Assembly (NCBI GenBank): GCA_007115705.1
Contig: QXEO01000411.1
Location: 7,789,702-7,853,701 of the forward strand
Length of the DNA: 64,000 nt
From: Dactylis glomerata
Taxonomy: Eukaryota > Streptophyta > Magnoliopsida > Poales > Poaceae
Direction of reading: 5' to 3'
The position numbers and the translations under genes were made by a program. Below are positions 36,716 to 50,042 of this stretch, piece after piece. The first letter of the stretch is position 1, and every line of letters begins with the position of its first letter. The notes beneath the pieces were generated by a model. The model did no database searches. It had not been told where the DNA came from and saw only the letters and a list, made by a program, of their open reading frames with translations.

Positions 36716-38712
36716 CCTCGGGTATTTGAGCTGAATGGCTCGAAAACACCTCAGATCGGGCACCAGCAAAGCGTCCAAGCGTCATATGTACCTGTGACAT
36801 GAAAACAAAACACAATTGTATTAAATCGTTCTTGTGTTCAACGAACAAATGCAAGGCGGGTAAAACACGGCCATTGAACAGATGTTTTAAAGCTGAAACT
36901 ATGCAGCAGTTGAACAACATAAAACTGTCAAGGCGAAAAAACTCGACTATCTTGAACAGTTCATGTGCATTTAATATGATTTTAGCAAGTGCTGGTTTAT
37001 CCGTTCTTCCGGTTTATATGCTTGACTTTTCGTGAGATGGCAAACTTTTGCACAAACAATCCGCCAAGGCGATAGCGCTTAATAGCAGCCGTCCAAAACC
37101 TTGGAAACGGATGGCGGCTTTAAAGTGCCAAAATGTCACTACTCGGGAATCCACATATAAAACATCAGAAAACGTGTACGCCAGAAAACTTAAGCTAACG
37201 CCGGATGGCGGATATTTGCATGATACCGGCACCTTTAGAGGCAAGCCAGTCAAAATTTTACTCACGAGCGCAAGGCAAATCGTGGAAAAGTTATGATCAA
37301 AACGAAAGCGGTAAAAAACTCAGAATATGAGTGAACCAATCTTTATCTCATGATCATAAACAAATATTAAATATTAAATATAAAAAGGGACTTAGCTGTT
37401 TAAACGAAGTCGGTGTTATTCGTGGCGAACTCAAAGTTCTAGCCGGCGACGATGAAGATGATCACAGTGATGAAACTGGAATGTGGTGTCGATGAGGTTG
37501 ACCGGAGTTGTAACCAGCTGCAACAACGAAGTAATTCGGGATGGCGGCAGTTGTGATGGAGGCAAAGCGTAGACGGCTCCGTCAACCGCAGCGTATACCA
37601 AATCAGCTATGGCGGGACGAAACCGGCCAGGTTATGAAGTGGTACGCGCGATGCGGCAAGCTACATCCGCCATACCATCAGCCAAACTACAACCGCCATG
37701 CACCTCGTACGAATTATGCATGCAATCATTATACTGCGTCGGCCACGGCGGATGCAAACAGCATGACAACAAGGCCCAAACTGGAGCACCAGTGTAATCC
37801 TGAACGAGTAGCAACATACGACATACAACAACAGTTAAGCTAGGCACACACAGGGTAGCCATCTTGATGAACTGCATGTAATACGTATTCGCTAGCAGGT
37901 GCGCTTCAAACAGACGCATGCGTGCAGCCATGCACAGGCCATGGCGGGTAACATGCGATCCACCAAGGCAGACAGTCGAGCCCTCATGCGTTCTGCTATT
38001 ACATCGGAGTAATCCGTGATAGCGGAAAAGCTGGCCACAATAGTGTCGAAGACCGCCGGCGTTGAGGCTGCTCCGTCGACCGCAATGTAGAGCAACTCAG
38101 CCGTGGCGGGACCATACCGGCCATCTGACTAGTACGCCGTGGCGACCGAGCTATATCCGCCATACATGGTCAGTAGTCCGCACTATCCACCAAACTTAGC
38201 CACAGAATCCATGCACATAATTGCCATCCTTGCCGCAAAATCCATGCATGCATAGAGCGGATCAACTGTGATGACTTGCGTGCTTGAAAACGTGGATTTC
38301 GGCTGTGAAGATGTATTCATTGGCGGCAAAGTTATAACCAGCAACGATACAAGGTGAAGCAGTCCGGGACAGCCACGATGCGGGCTGTGGCGGAGCCGTA
38401 CCCGGCTGCGACAACAAAATTAGTCCGCGACGGCGGCAAAGCCAGCCATAACGAAGTAGGGGTTATCTGCGGCGGCGGCGAAGCCAGCGACGCCAAGCGG
38501 ATGGCAGATCGACAATCGGATACGATCGGCGCCGCCTCAAACACAAGAGATCAAAACGATCCGTCAGTGTGAGGACTGTTACGTCGAGATCCCGATTGCC
38601 TAGCCTGGGGCGATAATGAACTTTCCGCCGATATGTTGCAGATGAAAGCGACCTGATCCGACCGCAGTCGAAGACGGTGAGAAATCCGCCCGGATCGATT
38701 CCAGATGCCCCA

Positions 38713-38731
38713 GCCCCACAATGGGCGCCAA
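38713..38731 (-). other. Element H primer binding site
   Basis: TTGGCGCCCATTGTGGGGC on the - strand, one base from the LTR edge at 38733. It resembles the site of element C. Confidence 0.75.
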
Positions 38732-38732
38732 C

Positions 38733-39350
38733 TGTCGTGGTTCTTACGACAGTTATGCCATGAGGGGTACCTCAAGGCGATAGAAAGAGGGGATAGGCGA
38801 TCTGGTGTCCGGGACGGTGATAGACAGGGATTACCCAGGTTCACGTCCCCGCGGTGGAGGATCGCTACATCCTGCTACAACTCACTATAATGGCACAATG
38901 TGTACAGATTACAATGATGGTGTTGGTCGCGATGCGATCTGCTATGTCTTAGCTATTCTAGCTATCTCATCGCCTCAAGGGCTTCTCCACGCCGGCTTAT
39001 AAAGGCGTCTGGCGTGGGCATCACAGTGGTTCCGGGGCGGATACAATATGGAGTCCCAGACTAAGTCCTATGCGTGTACTACAAGATAACCTGCCATGGG
39101 CCTGTCTTCGGATCCGCCATAAGCTCCTGCGTCCAGTAATCCACCATGGTATGGCAGCATTGAATCTGCCATAAGCTCCTGCCGTCTGGGAATCTGCCAT
39201 GGCATGGCAGCGTGGAATCTGCCATGGCATGGCAGCCTTCAATCCGCCATACCACCAGCAACTAGGTCGCCCGGTTGGCTATCCGCCATACCACCTCCAT
39301 GGGCCACCCTGGTTTGCCGGTATGAGACTACGTCACTAGTATACCCGTTT
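38733..39350 (-). repeat. Element H LTR (right edge approximate)
   Basis: Starts TGTCGTGG on the + strand, next to the primer site. It contains several TCCGCCAT and CTGCCATGGCATGGCAG-like near-palindromes around 39110-39300. The right edge cannot be fixed without the partner LTR. Confidence 0.5.
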
Positions 39351-40187
39351 GGTATATCCACAACACAATGACTAGGCCCCACACCAAGGAAGTGTGGACG
39401 AGCTCATGACTCGGTTGTGCAACAAGGCTTTGATCTCTTTTGGAAGGACACACCTCTGCAGAGTGTAAAAGGATGTGACATGTTACCCCTTGTTCTGGGA
39501 AGGAGCTGCGAACGCTGCAGGAAAGGTGCTCTCAAGGCACTAATACCCTATGTTGGCTGTCGGGCATAGTTTTTAGAATAAAAGCAACCTCCTGAAGAAA
39601 TGTTTACAAAAACTTGCATTACTGAATGACTCTTGGGTCTAAGGCTGTAGTTAGTGCATCAAATACCTTATACTCTATATGAACTTGCTGGGTAACGCCC
39701 GTTACTCACCCCAGTCCCTGGTAACCCTTGCTTAGATTGAAGGCAACTCAAGGAGGCAACCTCAAGACATTAAAGATGAAGATGAAGCATGCTACCAATG
39801 TTAGGATTATCAGCGGAGTCGACAGTTATGCATATCTTGGTGGAAAACTAGAATAGGGATAGAATGGAACCAGTTTCCTAATCCTAGATCCTAAGTAGTT
39901 AGAGTAATTCTTTAGTTGAGTAGCAAGCTAATTGCATTAGTGGTAGTTTAGTTTAGTCTTCCTTGTATTATTTCTCCTTTGTAGTCGCCAGGACTAAACC
40001 TCTACCTGTTGAGGAGGTTCTGAAGATCTTCTGTTTGCAGAAAATTGTAATCTTGTAGATATATCATGGACCTATGATGTTTCTGTTGTACCACTCTGAG
40101 GGATGTAATACTAGTGAGACAATGTTTCATTGGTGTTATGTCAACGACTTGCATACTACACATGCAGTGGTATGTTGGGTCACCGCA
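39351..40187 (+). repeat. Element A LTR, right piece
   Basis: Non-coding. Ends CACCGCA at 40187 just before the primer site, as expected for a + strand 5' LTR. Confidence 0.45.
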
Positions 40188-40189
40188 GC

Positions 40190-40201
40190 TGGTATCAGAG
40201 C
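40190..40201 (+). other. Element A primer binding site (tRNA-iMet type)
   Basis: TGGTATCAGAGC two bases after a CA-ending LTR edge. This is the main evidence that A is on the + strand and that 40187 is an LTR end. Confidence 0.65.
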
Positions 40202-42040
40202 AAATGCTTTGACCCTAGGATTAAAACCCTTTAATAGGAGACCTGTAGGTTTGGTAGTGACTATAGGAAGCCAACTTATTTAAACCAATTCTTCTGACTT
40301 GGGATGGATATTCAATAAAAGAATAATCCTGACACACTCGAGTCAAATGTTCTTACCTGTTTTCTTAAGTGAAGTTAGACATCTTGTTCCATACCAAGTA
40401 AAATGACATCATTAGAACCTTACGTGAAGGATGGAAGTGGATTATATTTGGTATAGAATATATGGTAGTCCAAAGGGAGGATACAACCGGAATGGGAACT
40501 ATCCTATTGGAAGAAGTATACCAAGGGCAATTTGTTAAACTTAAATCATCCAAAACTGTAGTAGGGTGATGTTAAGTGGTGAAGTGAGTCTATATGAGGT
40601 AGTAGGACCTTAAGTTTTAGTTCTGTATGTGGATACTCAAGAATTCCATATACAAGTAAGAGGTACCGAGAGTATAAATAGTTTAATCATGTTGGATTCA
40701 CCTGAGAGTCTTTACATGATGGAGTAGAGCTTTGTAGTAGACCAGCAATATCAAGCTGAGGAGGAAGATGCTCAAGGAAAATGGTGAATGAAGTGTTCCA
40801 AATAATGGTAACTAGGTTAAGTGTACCAAAACCATAGACTTTAGTCGGAGAAGATGTAGCACAATGGATAAGTTTTATAGAAGTCATGGATTTGGGTGAA
40901 CCATGCTTAGTGAAGTATGTATAAGGTATAGGAATACATGAAGTTTTGAGAGATCATGTGAGATTCGTCTTCAATAGGACGGAAGGTAAGCTAGAAGTAG
41001 TAGTCTTAAAGGAATCTGGATCCGTTAGAATGATTCCCAAACCCCATTGCTCAAATTTATTCGATTGCAAGTGGGAAAATGGAGTAAATATTGAGACATA
41101 GAGTAGTAGTCCACCACTACGTGCAATATAGCACGATATAAACCTATATTATTTGGTGCTATAAGGTACACATCTAAGCCTAAAATCTAGAGATGTTTTA
41201 CTCATTACTATCTCACGGGCTTATGATGATGTATATTGCCTGCAAAAATTTGGATATTTTCTTGGATTCTATTGTGTGACTAGATCTATGCATGAAGTTT
41301 GACTTTGATGTGCAAGTGCATGTTGCATCATCGAGTTCTTACTTGGTGTTATAGTTCTAGAGGGTTAAGGGATTCATGTGAGGGAGAGACGAGTATCTAA
41401 GGTAATCAAGCCAAAAGATGAAGGATCATCAGATAAAGGAAGCCAAAAGAAGGAAGCTATCAACTGATCTTCATGGAAGCATCATGAAGTGGTAGTAAGA
41501 TGAATTATTGGAATTTAGTAGTAGTACTCTAGGTTTTAAAACACTAGAGGTAACTCTAGGTTATTGAGTAGAACCACTAATTAGGTAACCGCAGTTGAGT
41601 TTAAGGTACTTGAGCTCGTTGTTATGCAGCCTTGGTTATGCTTAGTATATCACGGGTTGATTGAGGTGTTGTGATACCGATGATCCATTCTGGTATTGCC
41701 TGCTGCTTTATTTAGCCTGGGAGTGGTAACCCCAGTAACCCTCATTGCTAGCATGACTAAGACACATAACATCTCTGTATAACTTTGATCCCTAGTCCCG
41801 AAATCTTGAATTGTAGATTGGTGGTTAAGACGTTAGCAATACCTTTCCTTATCTAAGAGATGTAGTCTTTGTCTATGGACTAAGACTTGTGAGGATTCGT
41901 GTCAACAAAGATCCATTGAGACCATTGTATCATTTATAGCCTTGTTACGCCAAGTTTTGTTTAACTTATACAATTGCCTGTCATGGATGTCCTCCGGTAC
42001 AAGAGAAACTCTGCCGGATTTCTCCCGTGGCTTTGTATAT
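40202..42040. other. Element A internal leader, no coding signal
   Basis: About 1.8 kb following the primer site, without gag or any recognisable ORF on either strand. Either A is non-autonomous or its coding part lies beyond the insertion of D. Confidence 0.5.
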
Positions 42041-45000
42041 TGTGGGGACCCCGGTTTACCATCCGGAATTCCCGTTATGCATACAATTCATGATCCAAGG
42101 AAGACCGTCATGAATCCATATAACAGAGTTGGCATTACAGAGTACATCATCCATTACATAACGAGTCGAATAGTCTTACATGGCCACTTGGCCAAATTTC
42201 AAATGCCTTACAGGGCAAGTTCACTAAGCGTAGCAGCGGAAACAAAAGCAGCGTCGGTAGCCCGTGTCGTGCCTCTACCCTACAGGCGACTGACCGGGAG
42301 ACGGATCCTAGTTGGCACCGGTGTCGTCGAACTACTCACCATCATCATCGTAATCTTCTCCATAATCTGACCAAGTTAATAGCCAGGGACAAAGCCGTGA
42401 GTACATTTTGGAATTGTACTCGCAAACCACCTAAGAGGAACAAGTTGCATGCTATTTGGCTGTAGCAAGGGAAATGGTTCAAGGCTAGTTGCTCTATACT
42501 AACTATGGTTTCTCGTGTCGATATAGCATGTCATACGACATCTCTATATCATAGTTTCTCTTGTCGATATAGCATGTCATACGACATCTCTATATCCTTA
42601 TTAAAAAAGAAGTTTTGTAAAGCATTTTAGTAAAAGCTCTAGGGAAGGGGGAACTCATTTTCCAGAGAGGAGCATGTGGTCAATCAAACATGACCACCAT
42701 CCTTTTTAAATCCGGTCAATCACACATGACCACTTCCATTCCTTCGGCAGTACCCTGCGAGTACTCCGAACCATATCCACGCCACGGCAGTACCCTCCGA
42801 GTACTCCGTCTGGCATTTTTCTCCATTTTTCCGAAAACACTTTTGTAAAACCAAAACTTGACATTGGGTTAGGTAACAGCCAGTTCAACCGTGCATGACC
42901 GAGGACTCGGCTATTCGAATAGATCAACACTCTGCAGAGGTTGTACACTTTACCCACACCATCCGATAAATCCGCCGGGATACCACCACGGACCGTCATA
43001 CACAAGTATGCGGGGTTTGGATAATCGATCATAGCCTTCTATCTATCCACCTTAGTACGGGTGCCTACCCTGTGGATTATACATCCCCAACAAACCCTGG
43101 CTGTCTACCTCCATCAAGCGTAGTTCCAGTGCCACGGCGGGAGAAACCCAAGTGTCTTCCGGGCGGGTAGCTTTTGGCGGGCCCGCTACACTATTGCCCA
43201 ACACTTGCGACAACCTGGATTCCGGGGTGCTACAAACCCTTATATAGTGCGAGGCTCCCCACACTAAGGAAGACAAACTTCAGACTAAGCCCCGTCCCAT
43301 ACCGGGGTAATGTGGTTGCACGGGTTAATTGCCCCGGGTGAATACATAATCACCAATGTCTTTTCTTTTGAAAACCACCACACCCTTTCCTCCATGTCCA
43401 ACTCCTTTTGTCCAAACCACTTTTTGAAAAGATTTCAATGGAGTAAATACTACTCCAAGGTTTTCGAAAACATTTTCGAAACTTTTCTTTGAGTGTTCCC
43501 ATCCTAGAGTTTTTGGCTCCACTATAAGTTTTCCAAGGGCTTTGTTGCTAATCAACAAGCCTCCACTACAAGGGTAAAGGATAGGTGTTCAAAGGGGTCA
43601 TCTCGAAGGATGATATCAAATTGGCTCGTGGAGCATGAGCCAACAATATAATTGCTACAAGAAACATAACAATATGAAAACATGCAATATAATAAACCTT
43701 TATGCAACCTGCAAAGTGAGTGAATAGGATTCAGATATACATCAAGTTTAGATGGCTTGCCTTGGTTGGCTTGTCCCTGGTCCTCTTCTTCCTGGTACTC
43801 GTACACTTCACCTTCCTCCGCACACTCTTCGTTTGATTCTATTGCCGGGAAAAATAATAGCACACAAATAAATATACATGCATGCACAAGTCACAAGCAT
43901 TCCAGCACTCCATACCACACCATTAAAGAGTATAAAAAACAAACATGTTTAGAAAACAAGACAATATTTAATAGGTTATTAATTAGAAATTTAATCCTAT
44001 TAGAAACTAGGGTTTCTCATTTGAAGCAATACAACAACATAGCACTCAAATAAGGCATGCAGGCATTCAAATGGATCAAGCAATACACCCAGCATACTTG
44101 CAGGTTGACAACAATCTTAAGAACCTAACAAAGTTGGATTTTCATAAAAACAATTTGTGGTTAATTTCCTATGAACTAAACAATAGGAAATAACACTAAA
44201 GTACTAAAATAATTCTCAGATATTCTCTGAGTTTCAGAAAAACATGAGGTAAAGTGTTTTGGAAAGCTCTTCCAGAACACCACCCAATGAAATTGGAGTC
44301 AACACAAAATTCTATTCCTACTGCAAATGATAATTTATCTAAATTTAACTACACACAATGCCATATTAATTACTACTACAAGGATATAAATCCTAAAATA
44401 GTAAAACCAGTGGGTCAAGCAAGATAACACAATAAGCTACCACTAGAAATTGGAATCACCCAATTTCAGTACATAAAACTCAAGATTTGCATTTAAGTTT
44501 GAAAAGAGGTTAATTTGACTCCACAGTTTATCATTTGGTCAATATTGCTCCTATTGAAATAAGACCTATGCCATCTGAAAGGTAACATGTTAAGCTACTC
44601 ATAGCAACTTGAGTTACCCAATTTGCATTTACAGAAAATATTCTATGATTAATCAAAGTTTGCAGATCTGGAAGTTGATTAACAGGATTTTTCTATAAAA
44701 ATATCGCGCGGGCCAGATCTGCCCCGGACTGGGCCGATCCGGCGCGAATCCGGCCCAGATCCAGCTAAAGGGCGTGGGACGGCGGCGGCTTCAAACCTGC
44801 TAGTGGGCTAGGCTGGTCAGCGGCCCCGGGCGGCTGAATCGGTACGCGCCGTTCCTGGCGGTCCGATCAAGTGAAGATCGACGGCCGGAGTTCGTCGTCT
44901 ACGCGAGAACGGAGCGAGGCGGCGGAAACCCTAGGGTTTCGCCTAGGAGTTGTGGGGCTCACCGTGGGCTGCTCATCGACGATCTGGCGACGGCGCTTGG

Positions 45001-48000
45001 CTGTGGTGCGTCGGAGAAGCTCAGAGAGGTCGTCGGAGAGGTGAACAACATCGCGGCTGGGTCCTAGCTCTCCGTCATCTCCTCCAGATGCTTCGGCGAG
45101 GTCGAAGGTGGCATCGGCTACCGGCGAATCTAGGCCAAGAAAAGTATAGCATTAGATTCGCGGTAGATCTAGGAAGCGAGAGAGGGAGACGAGAGAAGCC
45201 AATGGCGTCGCATTTGGTGGCAACCTTCCCCTTTTCTTCCTCGGCTTCGGTGGTTCTCCGGCGAGCTTGCTAGGGCTGGGCATGGTGAGGGAGAAGGTGG
45301 CTGGCTGCGTGTGAGCTTGCAGAGGAGAGCGGATGCTGAGAGGGGGCAAATGGTGAGCGGAGCGGGCGAGGAGAGGGGATGCTGGGTTTTATCTGCTCGC
45401 GGTGGTCTCAGTTTAGGGTGCTCTCATCGGAAGCGATTGGGGGGTTGGGCGGTGTGTTGGGGACGGTGTTGTGGTCTCAGTCCAGTGATGCAAGGGAGAA
45501 CGCGAGTGGCTTCCTGTCCCAGTCGTAAATCGATCGGGTTTAGTTAACGTGCACCGAATTTGTGTCACGGCCAGGGCGAGCGAGGGCTCTACCGTGCAGG
45601 GCAAGGTTGGCGTGGCGACGTGGCTTCGATGCCTTGCAGGCTCGTGTGCGGCTGGGGAGAAAAACATGCGTGCACGAGCGGGAATGCAGCGCACGCTCTT
45701 AGCGTCCATGGTGCGTGCGCGGCGCGGTCAGAGCACGGGCTAGGGGGTGGCCTACAGGTGGCGTGGTCAGCTGCTGCGGGTTGGGCGATGGGGGCAGTGT
45801 GTCTGAGCGTCCACTAGCGCGGCTGCGGGTGCTGGCGTGCTGTCGAAGTCCCGGTCTCCAACAGGCACGCCCTGGTCGGCATTGGCGAGAGGGAGAGGAA
45901 ACTATGAGGTAGGGAGGGTGAGGGGCTTTCAGGTGGGGTCCTGGTGCATCTCCTGAGCAGTGGCTCGACGCTGGTTGGGGGTTGGAGCTGGCTAGGGTGA
46001 GAGAAAGGGGAGAGTGAGATATTGGGCAAGATTTGCCTCGGGAGCTCCCCACCCTAGTGTCCACTCGCATGAGACAAGAAGAACAAGAGAGAGGGAGAAA
46101 GGGGTGGCCGGCTAGGATTGTCCACTGGTCGAATTTGTAAAGAGAGAGAGAAGAAAGGGAGAGAGGAAAGAAGAATTGGTGAATTTGGCCGAAATTCATT
46201 TGAATTTTGAAAAGCTCTAGGTCTTGGTCCAATCGTGGTGGGGTTTGGCTAAGAAGTGGTTTTAAAATGGTAGGAGCCCATCTACCAAGTTTCAGAATTT
46301 TTGAAATAGTGGAGGTGGGGTTTTGGTGAAGTTCCTATTTTCAGATAAAGGTACAAAAATAAAGGTTATTAAAAAGAAAGAAAAGATTGTTGGTGTCAAG
46401 CACACATACTACTAGGTCAAACAATAGCATGAAATCATATCACACTCACAAGCATTCATACAACAAGGTCTACAAGAAATTCGAAAAGAAAAAGAATTTC
46501 GATAGCACCTTTACACATGCACATGAAATCATGCAACTGATGGGTTCGTAGCATAGAAAACAAAAAATTTCCTATGCATGAACACATAAACTAGCCAAGA
46601 ACATCTACGAGATGGTAGCAACGGAGACTAACTCTCGAAGACCGGTAGCGGGGATTGCGTTCCCGCACAAACGTTGCTGATGGAGAGTCGAGGAAGACGC
46701 ACGTAGTCGATGTAGTCATTCACTTGATGTAGTCGTTCACTTGATGTAGTCGATGTAGTGGTTCACTTGACGATCACGAGATCGTGTACACGGCGCCACA
46801 ACCAGCGGCGCCCCCGTACTCGGTCACACGTACGGCTTGTCGTCGACTCCTCCACGCCCTCGGTCCAGCGGGGCAGCGGAAGAAGGGATCCGCCGGACAC
46901 TCCAACACTCACTTCTCCAAGTGTGTGAAACTCGAACTAACAATCCGGCAGAGCTTCGCTAAGCCAAGACGGATTTGGGGCAACAACTTTGCGGGAGAGG
47001 GGAAGAACCAAAGTGTGTGAAACTTGGAGGAGAAGGGAGGGTTTTATAGGGGAGGAGGGGGCAGCCCCCTTGGGGGGTGCGCCAGCCCCTAGGAGGAGGT
47101 CCTCCTCCTCATCATGGTGGTAACCCCCCCTTCATGCCCTTCATGGTGGTAACCCCCTCATCAACATGAGGTAACCCCCATTTTAATTTTGCATGACATT
47201 CATGCTAATTAAAATTCACACTTATTGATTTAATAAAACATTTTTATTTCTTTAATATTTGTTAATTCATTCAATTAACAAACATTAACAAATACACCCT
47301 TGAGTTATTTCGATATCCTAAAACAGTTTCGGTGCTTTTTTGAAACAACCCTCATGCTGTCCTATAATTCGATCGGAGTATCGTATCCACTAAAAAACGA
47401 CAGCGAACCTTAAGTGTGTCACCCTACAGTTCGTGAATAACGTGGACATGATCGAGACTCCTCTCCGATCAATAATCATCAGCGGGATCTGGAAATCCAT
47501 GATGACTCCCACTTACTCAAGGATGAACTAGTGATCGTGTGAACCAATAACGAACATAGTTAATTCCTTTTGTCTCGCGATATTATTTCTTGTCCAAGAT
47601 CCGAACATTTGGTATCAACCATACCTAGTTCGATCTCGTTCCCGACAAGTCTCTTTACTTGTTCGGTGATAATGCATTCCCGTGACCTAGTCACATGGTT
47701 GCAAGCGATTCTAATGCAATATCACCGAGAAGGGCCCGGAAATTTCTTCCCATCATCGGGTCGGACAAATTCCACTCTTGATCCATGAGCCTCAACTAAT
47801 ACTTTCAGAATACCCAAATCAACCTTTATAATCACCCTGTAACGGTGTGACATTTGATATCATCAAAGCACTCTTCCGGCATCAGTGATTAACATGATCT
47901 CATGGTTTGAGGATTAGAACTATTTTGTATGAGTTTGATATAGCAATGAACTTGATGACTTGATCGTATTGCTATTCGTACTATGGGTGTGAGTGTTCAT

Positions 48001-48379
48001 CACATCATTCTTCTAATGATATGACCCCGTTATTAGCAACATCCAATGTTCATGATCTGGAAACCTTGATCATCAATTTATCAATGAGCTAGTATAAAAG
48101 AGAGGCTTTACTAGGAACCTTTTGGTTTATTAATCACACAAGTATTAATGTTTCCGATTAATACAATTCTAGCATGAGAAATAAACATTTATCATAAACA
48201 TGGAATATGATAATAACCACTTTATTATTACCTCTCAGGCATATTCCCTTCAGCAACACCACAAGGAATTGCAAAACCCTAGCACACAAACACAGATTGA
48301 AACACAAGTTTTATTTTTCCCTAGATTTCATGCATTGGAATTTGGTTCAAACTTGGTTTACAAAAAGTAGGGTGTTACA
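42041..48379 (-). repeat. Element D 3' LTR with a solo LTR inside
   Basis: Related to element B's LTR over most of its length (for example 42060-43350 and 43740-44050), with many substitutions and indels. The G+C-rich core at 44700-46000 corresponds to B's 7590-8830. It is interrupted at 46538-48252. Confidence 0.88.
46538..48252 (-). mobile_element. Solo LTR, Angela/BARE/WIS-like copia (1715 bp)
   Basis: On the - strand it starts TGAAGGGAATATGCCTGAGA and ends ACCCATCA, with perfect target duplications GCAAC (46533-46537 and 48253-48257). The start, followed by a TAATAATAAA-like run, resembles the LTR start of the Triticeae Angela/BARE/WIS copia group. A TATA box (CCTATAAAACC on the - strand) lies near 47040-47050. 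No internal region is left, so it is a product of LTR-LTR recombination. Confidence 0.88.
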
Positions 48380-48393
48380 GACCTTCCCCCCTT
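48380..48393 (-). other. Element D polypurine tract
   Basis: AAGGGGGGAAGGTC on the - strand directly before the LTR start, identical to that of element B. Confidence 0.85.
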
Positions 48394-48421
48394 AAAAGAA
48401 TCTCGTCCTGAGATTCGGTAG

Positions 48422-48831
48422 CTAAGCGTTGAGTAACTCCGGAAACTCTCGCTGAAGATAGTCTTCACGTTCCCACGTGGCCTCATCTTCGGTATGGTTG
48501 CTCCATTGAACCTTGTACATGTTGATCTTTCGCCTACGGGTGAGACGGACATTTTTCTCCGGAATACGGATTGGCCTCTCGCGGTTGGTCAAGTCGTGGT
48601 TAAGGTCAATGGTATCTTGATCAACCTCCTTGAAGGTCTCGGGCTTGCTGGGGGCTTGGAGATACTTGCGAAGTTGTGAGACGTGGAAAACATCATGAAA
48701 CTCGGACAACTTCGGGGGTAGCTCTAACTTGTAGGACATTTCTCCGCGGCGTTCGAGGATCTTGTATGGGCCGATGTAGCAGGGTGCAAGCTTGCCCTTG
48801 ATATGGAATCGCTGCATTCCCTTGAGTGGGG
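48422..48831 (-). pseudogene. Element D pol C-terminus with chromodomain
   Basis: The frame encodes the integrase C-terminal part (FHIKGKLAPCYIGPYKILE) and a chromodomain ending WEREDYLQREFPELL. It is about 80% identical in protein to the end of element B's pol. The upstream part of pol is missing in this window, and the fragment has no start of its own. It has no internal stop over its 132 or so codons. Confidence 0.9.
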
Positions 48832-50042
48832 TGATGGCGCGGTATTGAAGGTGCTAGAGAACTTGATTGCGTTTGTTGATGAAGTAAAATGACCGACCAA
48901 TTGGAAACCCCAAGAGAAGGTTTGATGAATATAGCAGCAAGTTTTCCCTCAGTTATGAAACCAAGGTTATCAATCCAGTAGAAAAAAGCCAAACGACTGA
49001 AGGTGATGCCCGCTAGCTTTGCGACAGCTCCGGACAATTTATAGGGCGCCTCATCCAAGCTTTGCTTTGCGAGCGGCAACGTGGAACCTGCACACAACAC
49101 AACCAAATACTTTGTTCCCAACTTACGATGATGTTGGCAATCTCACCGGTTTGCTTGAAACAGAGGTATGAGCGTATCGAGTGGAAAACAATAGTAGTAT
49201 GCGAGTAAAGTAAACAGTGCAAGTAAAGTAAACAGGTGATAGCAATGTAAAGGAAATAGGACCGGGGTCCATAGTTCACTAGTGGTATCTCTCCATAAGA
49301 TAAAATAACACATGCTGGGTAAACAAATTACAGTTGGGCAATTGATAGAATAAAGACAACGTGATATGTCAAGAGGATCACTATGAGATTTACTCTGGGC
49401 ATTACAACAAGATACATAGACCGCCATCCAACTGCATCTATGACTAATAATCCACTTGTGGCAAATCAATCCGAGAACTCCACAAGTATTAAGTTGCGAA
49501 CAACAGATAACAGCATTAAGCAAAGTGTGTAATGTAAACAAAGCATATGCCCTCGAGGATATGAATGTTGTTTTCCCCCTAGTAGCAACAACACATCTAC
49601 AACCTTAGAGGTTTCTGTCACTCCCCCAGATTAAATAGTAGCATGAACCCACTATCGAGCATAAATACCCCCTCTTGGAGTCACTAGCAACTACTCGGCC
49701 AAGATAGCTACTAACAACGGAGAGCATGCAAGATCATAAACAACATAGAGATATCATAAGATAAAATTCAGTACATCAACTCAATCATAACACCAATATT
49801 CATCGGATCCCAACAAACACAACATGTAGAATTACGTAACGGTGATCTCGATCATGTAAGGCAGCTCACGAGATCTAAACATGAAGCACATGGTGGAGAA
49901 CACAACCATCTAGCTACTGCTATGGACCCATAGTCCAAGGTAGACTACTCACTCATCGCGCCGGAGGCAAGCATGTCGATGATGAAGACCTCCGGTGGCG
50001 ATTCCCCTCTCCGGCAGGGTGCTGGAAAGAGCTTCTGGACCC
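48832..50042. repeat. Unclassified Triticeae repeat, copy 2
   Basis: Positions 48890-49560 match 185-870. The remainder, to 50042, continues the repeat without coding signal. Element G is inserted at its right edge (flank GACCC at 50038-50042). Confidence 0.65.

Larger units (their letters stand above)
35984..39350 (-). mobile_element. Element H, partial non-coding LTR element (Tat/Athila-like primer site)
   Basis: On the - strand an LTR end (CACGACA) at 38733 is followed by TTGGCGCCCATTGTGGGGC, a primer site of the Tat/Athila class. The LTR lies to the right (38733 to about 39350, outer edge uncertain). The internal region runs left to about 35984. No gag or pol is recognisable, so it is non-autonomous or stripped. 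The left (3') LTR was not found. The whole element is studded with ATGGCGGA / TCCGCCAT motifs and contains two tandem repeat blocks. Confidence 0.65.
42041..48831 (-). mobile_element. Element D, 3' fragment of a B-like Tekay chromovirus
   Basis: The LTR 42041-48379 (about 4.6 kb after removing the inserted solo LTR) starts TGTGGGGACCCCGG and ends GTGTTACA like element B's, but is much more diverged. Next come a polypurine tract and the last part of pol with chromodomain. Similarity to B's pol stops near 48831 ('gagtggggtga'), so the rest is deleted or displaced by the following repeats. Confidence 0.88.

Noticed and set aside
36250..36920. ORFs and a CRISPR-like look of the 37-bp repeats
   Set aside because: Units are directly tandem without spacers and 37 is not a multiple of three. 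This is a minisatellite in plant repeat DNA.
37541..37843. 100-codon + strand ORF in element H
   Set aside because: No gag, pol or other motif, and it is built around copies of the dispersed motif. Not supportable as a gene.
40190..40201. tRNA-like sequence TGGTATCAGAGC
   Set aside because: Only the 3' end of a tRNA complement is present, next to an LTR edge. It is a primer site and not a tRNA gene.
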